Shown here piece by piece: positions 45,701 to 53,455 of a stretch of 64,000 bases of DNA; within the stretch, counting starts at the first letter, position 1; each line of letters begins with the position of its first letter. The stretch spans positions 43,118 to 107,117 of the forward strand of contig NZ_PNCI01000030.1 of assembly GCF_005887095.1 (NCBI RefSeq). The letters are read 5' to 3'. The notes under the pieces were generated by a model, which ran no database searches, had not been told where the DNA came from, and saw only the letters and a program-made list of their open reading frames with translations. The position numbers were made by a program, and so were the translations under genes. This stretch comes from Pseudoalteromonas rubra. GTDB lineage: Bacteria; Pseudomonadota; Gammaproteobacteria; Enterobacterales; Alteromonadaceae.

Positions 45701-46091
45701 GGGCCTTCATATTGCAGATTCTGACACTGTAGATATTGCTTATCAGGTTGAAGGAACGACGACCGAAATTGCGACGGGTATAGAGTTTTCACAAGGCCGT
45801 TATCTGTGGGATGTGTCTGCGCCGGGTGATACATCTGTGACTGTAGTGGTGATGCTCAGCAAGGATAAAACCATACTCAGTGAGCAGCAGGTTTTTGTTT
45901 TAAAAGAAGTTAGCCCATATGATTTTAGTGGGGACAGTGAGTTGTCGGCTGATGATGTATCAGCGATAGTGAGCGGTTGGTCTGCCACCTCTGGGGACAC
46001 GCAATTTGAACAACGATTTGACCTGAATGAGGATGGAGAAATAGACCTCAGAGATATCATGCAGGTCGTCGCTGCCCTTAATCAGAAGTAA
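42753..46091 (+). CDS. Large secreted papain-like protein with fibronectin III, carboxypeptidase-regulatory and dockerin-like domains
   Basis: The 1112-residue protein (signal peptide MMKNLFFIALLGLLSMPILA) has an N-terminal lectin-like jelly-roll region (residues 30-190). A papain-like central domain follows, with a candidate Cys in GVCHGMAA (C398), His in GGGHSILAAG (H532) and Asn in HDNN (N553). The C-terminal part has an Fn3-like module, a carboxypeptidase-regulatory-like module (ATLHGQVHDGNEMGIAGVEVV), and a final 55-residue dockerin-like segment with two calcium-loop repeats (DFSGDSELSADD and DLNEDGEIDLRD). The catalytic assignment is by motif only. It lies directly after a lipoprotein with a cohesin-like fold and is followed by a hairpin at 46103. 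Confidence 0.75.
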   Translation: MMKNLFFIALLGLLSMPILATEGSTAGANYDKSLSRPQAAQQAAAVGMTPITFSEFPTGTAITDQYADRGIIFGGDAPFITTDSANPTSPVLSGTPQYNGAIEGRFVDPLTGEPTTVNSFSLDAGYFDNLSSTRLQWFNPEGQLIREVLDSQFGIEHFAIRDENIASFRIEIIAQEDAGYAIDNVAFNLIEAAFDHTFNLDKVILSPGALTANQFSIYFKDLEALNDATLDDVCNYQFHAQDNNLKVTAANCNVNTDKKTFRIDFSLAEAPYNLSSAQVSVCKSEECKTIEDVNNLNVYTTAFNVSTDGFSFQNGDWNKFMLTEVKDVSLSSFLCWKFDRCTPDQLSYLGFMRKVARSFSSFLAPANKRKAYDVIGYYRLKDYTQGFDRLDRRFLGVCHGMAASAIANYNNASESVAWGANIDATLTRAQLISTFQNHWDNRNTESPKPYVKAVGSYDAKSDAADAFHGLSKIGFYFLSQSAFKGDAWIGSHPRTIFPGISAMNAFYSPHFMENKIASLRFTINRPKRGGGHSILAAGLIQYNDVSLYITHDNNFPGEYTMMEFTDSLTLKHFIFSGAPGDGTEPYDQHGDFKLTNYYNASSYAQFGAYTDLTDQLRIYGQPGASERSQDTLNEEEDTPVSVVELEHPQHITVLIAGGKLVGVNRQSDQSAVLLSPILDEPDTAQAYLKNSELVTEFILPLSDTYSIEVEKYPQYPEVEVYVTIPQTNGKVLVLNYEDVVAQSNEDSATVLLTVGQQNTDANINVNGVAQAPTYAQESSFVVAQVSSLKAIVNGAVVSLSWQNPQGGNLKEVVVTRTVGSLPTSITDGSTIFTGLASEFVDSASANTQYYYNVYSVAEDSTSEPNSIYVDTHQATLHGQVHDGNEMGIAGVEVVLTNGVGLSQIEIARQLTDDKGVFSFANLAKGLYKLSYSHASYQFETSDEAVNLTDASQEVKQLGVAVPVLLLNVENAIGTEQQVSINWSGLHIADSDTVDIAYQVEGTTTEIATGIEFSQGRYLWDVSAPGDTSVTVVVMLSKDKTILSEQQVFVLKEVSPYDFSGDSELSADDVSAIVSGWSATSGDTQFEQRFDLNEDGEIDLRDIMQVVAALNQK

Positions 46092-46102
46092 ATACACAAA
46101 TA

Positions 46103-46128
46103 CAGGCCGGGCATTTGCGCCCGGCCTG
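46103..46128 (+). terminator. Hairpin after the dockerin protein gene
   Basis: A perfect 10-base-pair G/C-rich stem (CAGGCCGGGC / GCCCGGCCTG) with a six-base loop, 12 bases past the stop. There is no proper T-run, so termination would be weak or Rho-assisted. Confidence 0.55.
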
Positions 46129-46227
46129 AACCTGCTTAGATTTATTGTTACAATTGCAAGGCTGCATTTGTCGACAATATGTTGCAAGATGTTGGGTTAA
46201 ACTCACTCACTGTTTTGTACACGGTTT

Positions 46228-48054
46228 ATGTCCGATATTTATTTTGCAGACTACCGATTTGATTTGACCCGCATGGCACTGTATCAAACAGAATATCGTG
46301 TGCCGCTCAAGCCTAAACAAGCCTTATTACTCCATTTACTTCTGACCCATCATAAAGAGATAGTCAGCAAAACGCAGATCCTGGATGAAGTCTGGGGCGA
46401 GACTGTGGTATCTGAACAGGTCATCTTTCAGACCATTAGTCAGCTCAGAAGCATACTGGGTGACGATGCAATACACACCTACGCTCGCCTGGGGTATCAA
46501 TGGCAGTGGCCCGTTACAGAGAGTCCTGTCACAGAAAAGCCTGTTACTGATGTTACTGAGACACCCATTGAAGCCGACTTTGCTGGCAGATGCAGAGTGC
46601 TTCCCTTGTGGGTAACGGCAGTGTTGCTTGTTTGCTTGTCTGTTTATGTCGCAGCGAGTCTGTATGACAGCATTAGTCCGTCTGTGGAAACACAAGTCAC
46701 CATTTTGCACAAGGGTGACTTAGAAGCCGGCACTTTGTCATTTTCTGACATTGCTGCGCAGGCTATTGATATGTCTGGACTAAAGCCAGTCTGGCAAGAA
46801 CCGGGTGAAGTAAGCTTAGAGCAAGCATTTGAAACACCTGAGCTGTTATGGTCAAAGGGCCAGAAAAACTGGCAGATGTGGGGCAAGCTTTATCCAGAAT
46901 CAAGCGGTGTTTTTATACATTATGGCATCGCCAGGCCAGGCAGAGTCTGGGAAGGCTATGTTTATGCACTGGATGAGAGTGAGTTAGCAGCAAGCCTGAC
47001 CCGACGTCTGACTGCTCTGAAATCGCTGGGACTGTTTGCAGACAATCATGCCACGACACATGAGTTGGCTGTACTCTCTATGAGCCGACAGGCACCGGAT
47101 GACCCTGAGCTTATTCTTGCTGCTGGCCTTTTTTATATTGAGCAGGGACAATTTGATTTGGCGATCACCTATCTGGATCGTCTGATTGAGCAGTTCGATG
47201 GCCATCAGCACAAGCCCTATGTAGCAATGGCTCACTGGCATAAGGGAAAGGTTTATAAAATGCGTAGCCAACATGTGCTGGCTACGGCAAGTTTACGGGA
47301 TATGTCAGCGGTGCTGCATGAAACTCAGCTTGAGCCGCTAAAGCACCGCTATGTGACGACACAGGCCTGGCTTAGCTATGAGCTGGGTAACTGGTCATTG
47401 ATGAACCAGGTATTGGATCAGGCATTAACAGAGATCATGACAGATGGTGTTGATGGCTTGCGTCGATTTGAGCTGCACATATTGTATTCCATATTGGCTA
47501 AGAAAACCGGACAGGTAGAAAAACAGTACCATCATCTTAATCTGGCTCAGTCCGTTCTGACAGCACATGAACTGGACAGGAGCAATCAGGCAATCGTGCT
47601 CTACCATTTTGCCATATTTAGTGGCAACGACAGCGATGCTGAGCCTTATCTGAAGCAGGTTGTGGCGCTACCTCGTACGGGCAAAAACTATTGGGTTCAG
47701 GATGAGGCGATGGCACTGTTAGTGGAGTATGCACTGGCGCAGGGTGATTACGAAGCAGCACATGCCTTGATCCAGCCAGAGTCACAGAATCCCAGGGCAT
47801 TGCTATTAAAGGCTCAGATTCATGCCGCACAGGCGCAAGAGGCGCATATGATGACGGTGCTGAAACGTGCATTTACACTGGCTCAGCAGCGTTTTGATGG
47901 CCAAAGTGCACAGACAGCCGCGCTAAGGCTCTACCGCGCTAGTTCCAGCACTCAGGAAGAGAAACTGTATTATCTGGCGTATCTGAAAGCGAATACCGGG
48001 GCTGACTGGCTGCGCCACCAGCAAATCTCAGAACGAGAGCTGGCGGCTTTATAA
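46228..48054 (+). CDS. CadC/ToxR-like membrane-bound transcriptional regulator with helical repeats
   Basis: The 608-residue protein has an N-terminal winged-helix DNA-binding domain of OmpR/ToxR type (residues 1-95: PLKPKQALLLHLLLTHHKEIVSKTQILDEVW, then YARLGYQW), a Pro/Thr/Glu-rich linker, and a single membrane helix (about 126-148). The extracytoplasmic part (about 160-600) consists of TPR-like helical repeats, for example in residues 290-340. This architecture couples a periplasmic signal to promoter binding. Its position after the large secreted protein suggests it may regulate it (inference). The stop is close to, and the gene is convergent with, the FGE-like gene. Confidence 0.85.
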   Translation: MSDIYFADYRFDLTRMALYQTEYRVPLKPKQALLLHLLLTHHKEIVSKTQILDEVWGETVVSEQVIFQTISQLRSILGDDAIHTYARLGYQWQWPVTESPVTEKPVTDVTETPIEADFAGRCRVLPLWVTAVLLVCLSVYVAASLYDSISPSVETQVTILHKGDLEAGTLSFSDIAAQAIDMSGLKPVWQEPGEVSLEQAFETPELLWSKGQKNWQMWGKLYPESSGVFIHYGIARPGRVWEGYVYALDESELAASLTRRLTALKSLGLFADNHATTHELAVLSMSRQAPDDPELILAAGLFYIEQGQFDLAITYLDRLIEQFDGHQHKPYVAMAHWHKGKVYKMRSQHVLATASLRDMSAVLHETQLEPLKHRYVTTQAWLSYELGNWSLMNQVLDQALTEIMTDGVDGLRRFELHILYSILAKKTGQVEKQYHHLNLAQSVLTAHELDRSNQAIVLYHFAIFSGNDSDAEPYLKQVVALPRTGKNYWVQDEAMALLVEYALAQGDYEAAHALIQPESQNPRALLLKAQIHAAQAQEAHMMTVLKRAFTLAQQRFDGQSAQTAALRLYRASSSTQEEKLYYLAYLKANTGADWLRHQQISERELAAL

Positions 48055-48100
48055 TTGCCTAAATGTGGCACTGTTCGATACGTCTATTTAAGAATTCGAA

Positions 48101-49699
48101 TTACTGCTCCAAGCTGGCTAAGGGATTAAACTGTAACCAGTCAACCATAAACCAGGTTTGCGTGCCAGCCTGCACTTCTATTGGTGCATCGGAGGCTATC
48201 AGTTTTGCTGGTACTTTGACTATCTCCAATGTATCGGGCGTCATACCTGTGACCCGGGCAACCAGGTGGTGTCCCTGCCAAATCTCGATTTGGCTTCCCT
48301 CATCGGCTCTGAGTCGCATCTGCAGTTCGACGTCTTGTTGTGTGTGGCTTTTAAACTGGTAACTGCTCCATGCCGGTAGTAAAGGCTTGTCACCGGTAGG
48401 GTAGTGATGGGGGTTATCATTGAATGCCAGGCTTTGTTGGTTTTTCTCTTTATGGTCAATCAGGTAAACGTGCTCTTGCGTCACATAATGTTCGGCCTCA
48501 ATGCGCTGTCCAGGCTCAAAGGTGGTATGATGTCCGGTTTCTACCTGCACACTGAAAGGCCCCTGGCCAGGGCTTGTCGTCGCTGCAACCCTGTAGCTTG
48601 CTTGTCCTGCTCCGGGCAGCTGATCTGTAAACTGACCCAGACTCAGGTCTTTGGCTACCTGTGTTTGTTTTCGACTGAGCTGGCCATTCGGGTCGACGTA
48701 ACTTCGGAACACTGAGTACCGGGTAGATTGATCAGCAAGTTCCTGCCAGCTAATAGTGACCTGATTGTTTTGATTGCGAACAGCGCGCACGCCTGCCGGG
48801 GCGGGTGGAAGCTGCCTGAGTTGTTGGTGTGCAAGTCGTTGTTGGCGCTGTGCATCAGCAAGCTTCCTGGCAAACACGTCATTGAATGGTCTCTCACTTC
48901 CTTCGGCTGGTTGTTCAAGCACTAAACGAAATCCCTCAATACTGCCATAAAAATCAGCCGCAATGGTGTCTGCATTGAAGACGCCACGCGTTTGCCAGTG
49001 CCAGCCTTCACCCGCAACATCATAGTGTGTGCATTGTTTTGGGTTTTTGTTATCCCAGCGCTGGCAGCTTTGCAGTAGCTCTTTTACATTGCCCATCATA
49101 TCGTGCAGGCCCAGTGGGTTGGGGCGATACATGCCTACGACCGTGTGATAAACCGCACCATCGTTACAGTTTGCACTGCTCCGGTAACGGTGTTGATGAT
49201 CAATCTGCATCCCAGCCAGGTTTGCGAGATCTTCGGTATTCTCATACTTACAGATCTGTGTTTGCTGCCAGTCCTCACCAAATGGAGAGCGGCTTGTGGT
49301 CCGTGCAGAGGCGGCCACTCGCCATTCCTTTAGAGTGGGCAACCGATAGGGTTTGCCGGTTTGTTCAGACAACCACTGTGCATACGCCATCGCACCAGGT
49401 ATACCTATGCAAACAACAGGGCGGTGGGGGTTGTGAGTCAATTCAGGGTTATCCCAGTTACCCGGAGAATCAGGATCTGGCCAGCGTGTTGAGGTAAAGA
49501 GCATGCACTTTTTTGGCACCTGATAATCAGTTGCTTCAACAAAACGGGAAAATTCCGCAACCGTGACCTCATATTTGCCCATCTGCAGGTTTATCTGCTG
49601 CTCTTTATTAACAACAGGAACGAGGGCTGGTTCAATCGGTGTAACCTGTGCTGAGGCTGAAACGGTGCTCAGTAACAGAGCGTGAATTGGTAAAGTCAT
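48101..49699 (-). CDS. Secreted formylglycine-generating-enzyme-like (SUMF1) protein with C-terminal modules
   Basis: The 532-residue protein has a signal peptide and then an FGE/SUMF1-type fold (about residues 30-260): MGKYEVTVAEFSRFVE, then PYRLPTLKEWRVAASARTT, and GLHDMMGNVKELL. The key catalytic Cys pair of true FGE enzymes is not evident, so a non-enzymatic binding role is likely. A Fn3-like module (about 300-390) and a beta-sandwich (about 395-530) resembling a carbohydrate-binding module follow. It is secreted, and the ATG has GGAG upstream. Convergent with the CadC-like gene. Confidence 0.75.
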   Translation of the reverse strand: MTLPIHALLLSTVSASAQVTPIEPALVPVVNKEQQINLQMGKYEVTVAEFSRFVEATDYQVPKKCMLFTSTRWPDPDSPGNWDNPELTHNPHRPVVCIGIPGAMAYAQWLSEQTGKPYRLPTLKEWRVAASARTTSRSPFGEDWQQTQICKYENTEDLANLAGMQIDHQHRYRSSANCNDGAVYHTVVGMYRPNPLGLHDMMGNVKELLQSCQRWDNKNPKQCTHYDVAGEGWHWQTRGVFNADTIAADFYGSIEGFRLVLEQPAEGSERPFNDVFARKLADAQRQQRLAHQQLRQLPPAPAGVRAVRNQNNQVTISWQELADQSTRYSVFRSYVDPNGQLSRKQTQVAKDLSLGQFTDQLPGAGQASYRVAATTSPGQGPFSVQVETGHHTTFEPGQRIEAEHYVTQEHVYLIDHKEKNQQSLAFNDNPHHYPTGDKPLLPAWSSYQFKSHTQQDVELQMRLRADEGSQIEIWQGHHLVARVTGMTPDTLEIVKVPAKLIASDAPIEVQAGTQTWFMVDWLQFNPLASLEQ

Positions 49700-49833
49700 A
49701 GGATCTCCTCTCAGTGTTTACACAGACACTAACGGTGAACATGATGAGAGTCCTATTTTATTTCTGATAGTGAGCCAATGAGAAGTTGAATAGAGTATAT
49801 AAGTATAAACATCATAATGTTAGTTAATAATGA

Positions 49834-49856
49834 TGCGGCGAAAAAACGTCGCCGCA
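49834..49856. terminator. Hairpin downstream of precursor peptide 2
   Basis: An eight-base-pair stem (TGCGGCGA / TCGCCGCA) with a seven-base loop lies about 90 bases past the minus-strand stop of the small peptide gene. T-rich DNA follows on the plus-strand side only, so it is at best a weak terminator for the peptide transcript. Confidence 0.45.
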
Positions 49857-49943
49857 AAGTATTTTTTCTGGGCCTTTTTTGCTCACTACGCGTTGCATGT
49901 GGAGTTAAAAAGGCGGACAGAAAGAATACACTGGCGCAATCAA

Positions 49944-50144
49944 TTAGCCCCAGATAATACAATCCGGACGATTGTCTTTGAAAGTCCAGCAGGCATTGAT
50001 TGAATTACAAAAGTTGGTATTGGGGCAGTTTGGAAATCCAGTTGCCACTGCGCCGCCGACCTGAGGGGTTTGCTGCGCTGATAAAGTTCTGTTTTGAGAC
50101 AGTGACTTAATCTTTTTTTTGTTTAACGAGAGTTTCATTTTCAT
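49944..50144 (-). CDS. Putative RiPP (class I lanthipeptide-like) precursor peptide 2
   Basis: A 66-residue peptide with a basic leader, MKMKLSLNKKKIKSLSQ..., ending in TPQVGGA, then a core of about 35 residues with four Cys in NCPNTNFC, NAC and DC positions. The leader matches the peptide at 6280-6471 nearly residue for residue, and the core shares only an NTN.C element. The Shine-Dalgarno AAGGA fits the internal ATG at 50138 better than the first ATG at 50144. No modification or export gene is adjacent: the FGE-like and lipoprotein genes beside it are not known RiPP enzymes. Function of the mature peptide is unknown. Confidence 0.7.
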   Translation of the reverse strand: MKMKLSLNKKKIKSLSQNRTLSAQQTPQVGGAVATGFPNCPNTNFCNSINACWTFKDNRPDCIIWG

Positions 50145-50225
50145 TTCCTTTGTCGTGTTAGGAAGCGCATTGAACGCTTCATCGTGGATCCCTGCAACGC
50201 AACGAAGGTGCCGCAGGGAGTAAAC

Positions 50226-50795
50226 CTATTGTTCCTTCATGTCTGCTTCATGCCAGGAGAACTGCCCGGAGAAAGTGGTGCAGTTCATCGTTGCCTGCTC
50301 AGCATTGGCAAGATAAAGCTGGTTGGTATCAGACTGAGGATAGGTAAAATACTCGCTGCATTGTGCGCTCTGACCCGGGCCAATGACCACCTTAGTACCC
50401 GCTTTGAGCGTACAACGCACCAGCATGTCCAGTGGCGAGTATTTGGGGCAAATATTGAATTCAGCGCGATACAGAGAAATCGGGCCGGCTGGCTTTTCCA
50501 GTGCCCACCACTTGCCCAGTTTTGATCCTTCGTAGGTGCTGTTCCAGGCACGCCAAATGACCAGCTCCTGAACAACCTGATAGTTTTGCGCATCACACAG
50601 CCCACCCTGGCCGCTATCCAGAATGATGCCCGGCGGAACAGTTTGATCAGCAAGTAATTGCAAACCGGGATGTTCAAGTTGTGGCATCTCGCAACTGGGG
50701 ACCACATTATTTGAGTGTGATTGCGGTGTATAAGTCTGGCTACAGCCACCGAGTAACAGCGCTGATATTATCGTTGCCCGAGCAATTGAAAACAT
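50226..50795 (-). CDS. Hypothetical lipoprotein
   Basis: From the ATG at 50795 the product is a 189-residue lipoprotein (MFSIARATIISALLLGGCSQ, Cys18). The mature part has several Cys (VPSCEMPQ, GLCDAQ, NICPKY, LVRCTL, AQCSEYF, MNCTTF), which suggests disulphide bonding outside the cell. I do not recognise a family. The frame remains open further upstream (50966), but that extension does not look like a signal. It lies upstream of precursor peptide 2 in the same direction and could share its transcript. Confidence 0.6.
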   Translation of the reverse strand: MFSIARATIISALLLGGCSQTYTPQSHSNNVVPSCEMPQLEHPGLQLLADQTVPPGIILDSGQGGLCDAQNYQVVQELVIWRAWNSTYEGSKLGKWWALEKPAGPISLYRAEFNICPKYSPLDMLVRCTLKAGTKVVIGPGQSAQCSEYFTYPQSDTNQLYLANAEQATMNCTTFSGQFSWHEADMKEQ

Positions 50796-51033
50796 GTTAA
50801 TTGACTTTGCGTTTAAATTTACCTTCTGGTAACTATATTGCCTTTTGCATAGGAATAAAAGAGGGGGTGTACTAAATTTGTCATAATTTGGTATTGGTTT
50901 TTGAGTGTGGTAGCAATCTGTATTTTCTTTTTGAGTCCAGAAGCTCACGAGTTTAGAAAATTTCAATTTAATCGGCTTGTGGAGTTAGGGTTTAAACACT
51001 AGGTTTACTTTTTTAACAAAAAAGGAACTTGCT

Positions 51034-52107
51034 ATGTCTCGCTTAATATTCATTTTACTGGGGCTGAGTGTTAGCCTGAGTTGTTTGGCCAATATTCTGC
51101 CCGCTACCCATCATGCGTTGGTTTATGAAGGCCGCATTCATAAAAACTATCAAGATGGCAGTGTAGAATTTAACTGGCCAGGCACGGCCATTCATACTCA
51201 GCTGGTGGGTAAATCCCTGGCAGTCAACTTAGTGGGTCACGGCGAGCAGTTCGACATTCTGGTTGACGGCAAGTTACATAAAAAAATAGCTACGGCGCAA
51301 ACGGGAGAGGCACAAAGCTTTGTGTTGTTTGAGCAGTCACAGCCAAAACGCGTGCACATTGAAGTGGTCAAGCGCTGGGAGCATTATGAGGCGCGCAGTA
51401 AACTCCTTAATTTTGAGGTGGATGGCCGGCTCGAAGGTACCTGGGAAGTACAACCACATATTCTTTTTATAGGCGACTCGATCAGTGCCGGCTTTGGCAG
51501 CGAATCAACCAAAAGGCAGTGCACCTGGCAGGAGATCAACGATACCAGCAACGCCCGACTGGCTTTCCCTTATCTGGCTGCCCAGCAATTAAATAGCTCC
51601 TTTACCCAGGTTTCGTATTCCGGTTTAGGCTTAATCCGTAACTGGAATGGCAACCAGTCTCACCACACGCTGGTCGATTATGTAGATAAAATATCTGCGG
51701 TGTTTGGCGATGAATTGCCCTATCAGGAAAAGTACCCCGAGTTAATTGTGCTTGAGTTTGGCACCAATGATTTTAGTACCGATCCTCAACCCCATGAGCC
51801 ATGGCAAACCATCGAAGAGGTAAAAGCTGCGTGGGAAGAAGCCATGGTCGAGTTTGTTCACTCTTTGCGCAGTCGTTATCCGGAAGTGGCCATAGTGGTT
51901 ATGCCCCGACCCGCTTACCCCTACGATTTTATCATCCCCGCGACGAACACAGCATTGAAACAGTTGGCCAGCCAAGGGGTTGAGCATGTGTATGCCAATA
52001 CCTTTGTTTCTCCTCTGGAAGGCTGTATCTGGCACCCCACGGCACAGGAACATAAGGATATCGCATCCGGATTGGTCGAATTTATCAAACAACACGATCT
52101 GCTCTGA
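51034..52107 (+). CDS. SGNH/GDSL-type carbohydrate esterase (CE2-like)
   Basis: The 357-residue secreted protein (signal peptide to about residue 21) has an N-terminal beta-sandwich and a C-terminal SGNH hydrolase domain. The catalytic Ser is in FIGDSISAGFGS, the block III Asn in EFGTNDF, and the Asp/His pair in WHPTAQEH. This two-domain arrangement matches carbohydrate esterase family 2, which deacetylates plant or microbial polysaccharides. The substrate is unknown. AAAGGAA precedes the ATG. Confidence 0.87.
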   Translation: MSRLIFILLGLSVSLSCLANILPATHHALVYEGRIHKNYQDGSVEFNWPGTAIHTQLVGKSLAVNLVGHGEQFDILVDGKLHKKIATAQTGEAQSFVLFEQSQPKRVHIEVVKRWEHYEARSKLLNFEVDGRLEGTWEVQPHILFIGDSISAGFGSESTKRQCTWQEINDTSNARLAFPYLAAQQLNSSFTQVSYSGLGLIRNWNGNQSHHTLVDYVDKISAVFGDELPYQEKYPELIVLEFGTNDFSTDPQPHEPWQTIEEVKAAWEEAMVEFVHSLRSRYPEVAIVVMPRPAYPYDFIIPATNTALKQLASQGVEHVYANTFVSPLEGCIWHPTAQEHKDIASGLVEFIKQHDLL

Positions 52108-52204
52108 TTGCCAGATGCTCTGACGATAAAGTCGTTTTTCTTCAATCCTGTTGTGATGCTGGTAGGTAATCTGACTGCCATGGAAGACACAACAGGAAAA
52201 GACC

Positions 52205-52648
52205 ATGAAAAGAGCCAACTATTTACAATGTGCCCCTAAACTGATGCAACACCTGTTTGTTCAGGAACAATTACTGAATGAGGAAGTAACGCGTCACTTG
52301 GATACAAAACTGTGGGAGCTGGTTAAACTCAGAGCGTCTCAGCTAAACCAGTGCGGCTACTGTATTGCCATGCATAGCCGCCAGGCGATGGAGCAGGGAG
52401 AATGCGCCAAACGGATCATCGCACTAAACGCCTGGCGAGATATGTCGGGCTTTACGACGCAGGAGCGGCTGGCACTCACTTTATGCGAGCAATTGACAAA
52501 CCTCCAACCCATTGAGGATACTCTGTATGCACAATTGTCAGACGTGTTCAGTGATGATGCCCTGGTTACTCTGACGGTTGCCATCAATGCTATTAATGCC
52601 TGGAACCGAGTTGTCAAAATGTTTAAACCTGACCCAGATGAACAGTGA
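52205..52648 (+). CDS. Carboxymuconolactone decarboxylase/AhpD-family protein
   Basis: The 147-residue helical protein carries the AhpD-type redox motif in QCGYCIAMHSRQA (CxxC plus the following His), the hallmark of AhpD-like alkylhydroperoxidases. These proteins form small redox complexes; some act with peroxiredoxins. The start has no strong Shine-Dalgarno but follows an A-rich stretch. The last codons overlap the start of the AraC gene (ATG 52638 before the TGA at 52646), so the two are coupled. Confidence 0.85.
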   Translation: MKRANYLQCAPKLMQHLFVQEQLLNEEVTRHLDTKLWELVKLRASQLNQCGYCIAMHSRQAMEQGECAKRIIALNAWRDMSGFTTQERLALTLCEQLTNLQPIEDTLYAQLSDVFSDDALVTLTVAINAINAWNRVVKMFKPDPDEQ

Positions 52649-53375
52649 GCTAATTTTACAGCGCCATCAACCGGATGGCGAAACAGGGCGATACGTGCAG
52701 GCCGTGTGGTTTGCACGTGCTACGCAGGCGGGTACTCGCTGGTTACCCTGCGATGGTGCTCAGGGCGTTTTATTTTTGCTCAAAGGTGAGTTGACACTGG
52801 ATGAGCATAAAATATCTGCGCCTTTTCATATTCAGGCCCCTTCAAAACAATCTGCAGAACTCAGTTACAGCGCCGGAGCCGAATTTGCTGGGATCCGCTT
52901 ATTCCCAGCGAGATTCAAGGCACTTCAGGAAGCGGTTCATCCAGTGTTATCGGCATCCGGATTATGTGCGCTGGCTGAGCAGCTCAAACAAGCGCCGGCA
53001 CTGTATACTCTGCAGCAGTGGCTGGACACTTTTGCTGCCTCAGCGCCGAACTTGAGTTGTGACCTGCAATACACTTATCAGCTGATTAATCAGCTGATGC
53101 AATTAAATCCGCTTGAAGACGCTTATCGTGCTGTACCCCTTTGTATGCGCCAGCTTGAGCGTCAGGTAAAAGAACAGTCAGAGCTGACTCCCAAATATCT
53201 TGCTCGTATTTATCGGATCCGCAATGCGCAGCAAAAACTCAGAGATAACCCTATGACAAATCTGGCACAATTAGCATTGGCTTGCGGGTTTTCTGATCAG
53301 GCGCACCTTACCCGGGAGTTTAAGGACATTCTGCGCATCACCCCGGGTAAATATGCCCGCCAATTATTTGTGTAG
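52638..53375 (+). CDS. AraC-family transcriptional regulator
   Basis: The 245-residue protein has an N-terminal cupin-like effector domain (residues 10-140) and a C-terminal AraC double helix-turn-helix: a first helix-turn-helix around RIRNAQQKLRDNPMTNLAQLALACGFSDQAHLTREFKDILRITPGKY, with the family signature residues near 200-240. It overlaps the AhpD-like gene by 11 bases and probably regulates it, perhaps in response to a reactive compound (inference). Confidence 0.85.
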   Translation: MNSELILQRHQPDGETGRYVQAVWFARATQAGTRWLPCDGAQGVLFLLKGELTLDEHKISAPFHIQAPSKQSAELSYSAGAEFAGIRLFPARFKALQEAVHPVLSASGLCALAEQLKQAPALYTLQQWLDTFAASAPNLSCDLQYTYQLINQLMQLNPLEDAYRAVPLCMRQLERQVKEQSELTPKYLARIYRIRNAQQKLRDNPMTNLAQLALACGFSDQAHLTREFKDILRITPGKYARQLFV

Positions 53376-53455
53376 ATAGCGATTTTTTTATTGCCAGCAA
53401 CGCCGATTGGGCGTATATATCGCGCTCGAATTCCGTTTAACCGTCAGGTGTGTAA

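Noticed and set aside
49753..49962. 69-codon minus-strand ORF next to precursor peptide 2
   Set aside because: It overlaps the peptide gene end, has no ribosome-binding site or recognisable motif, and covers the hairpin.
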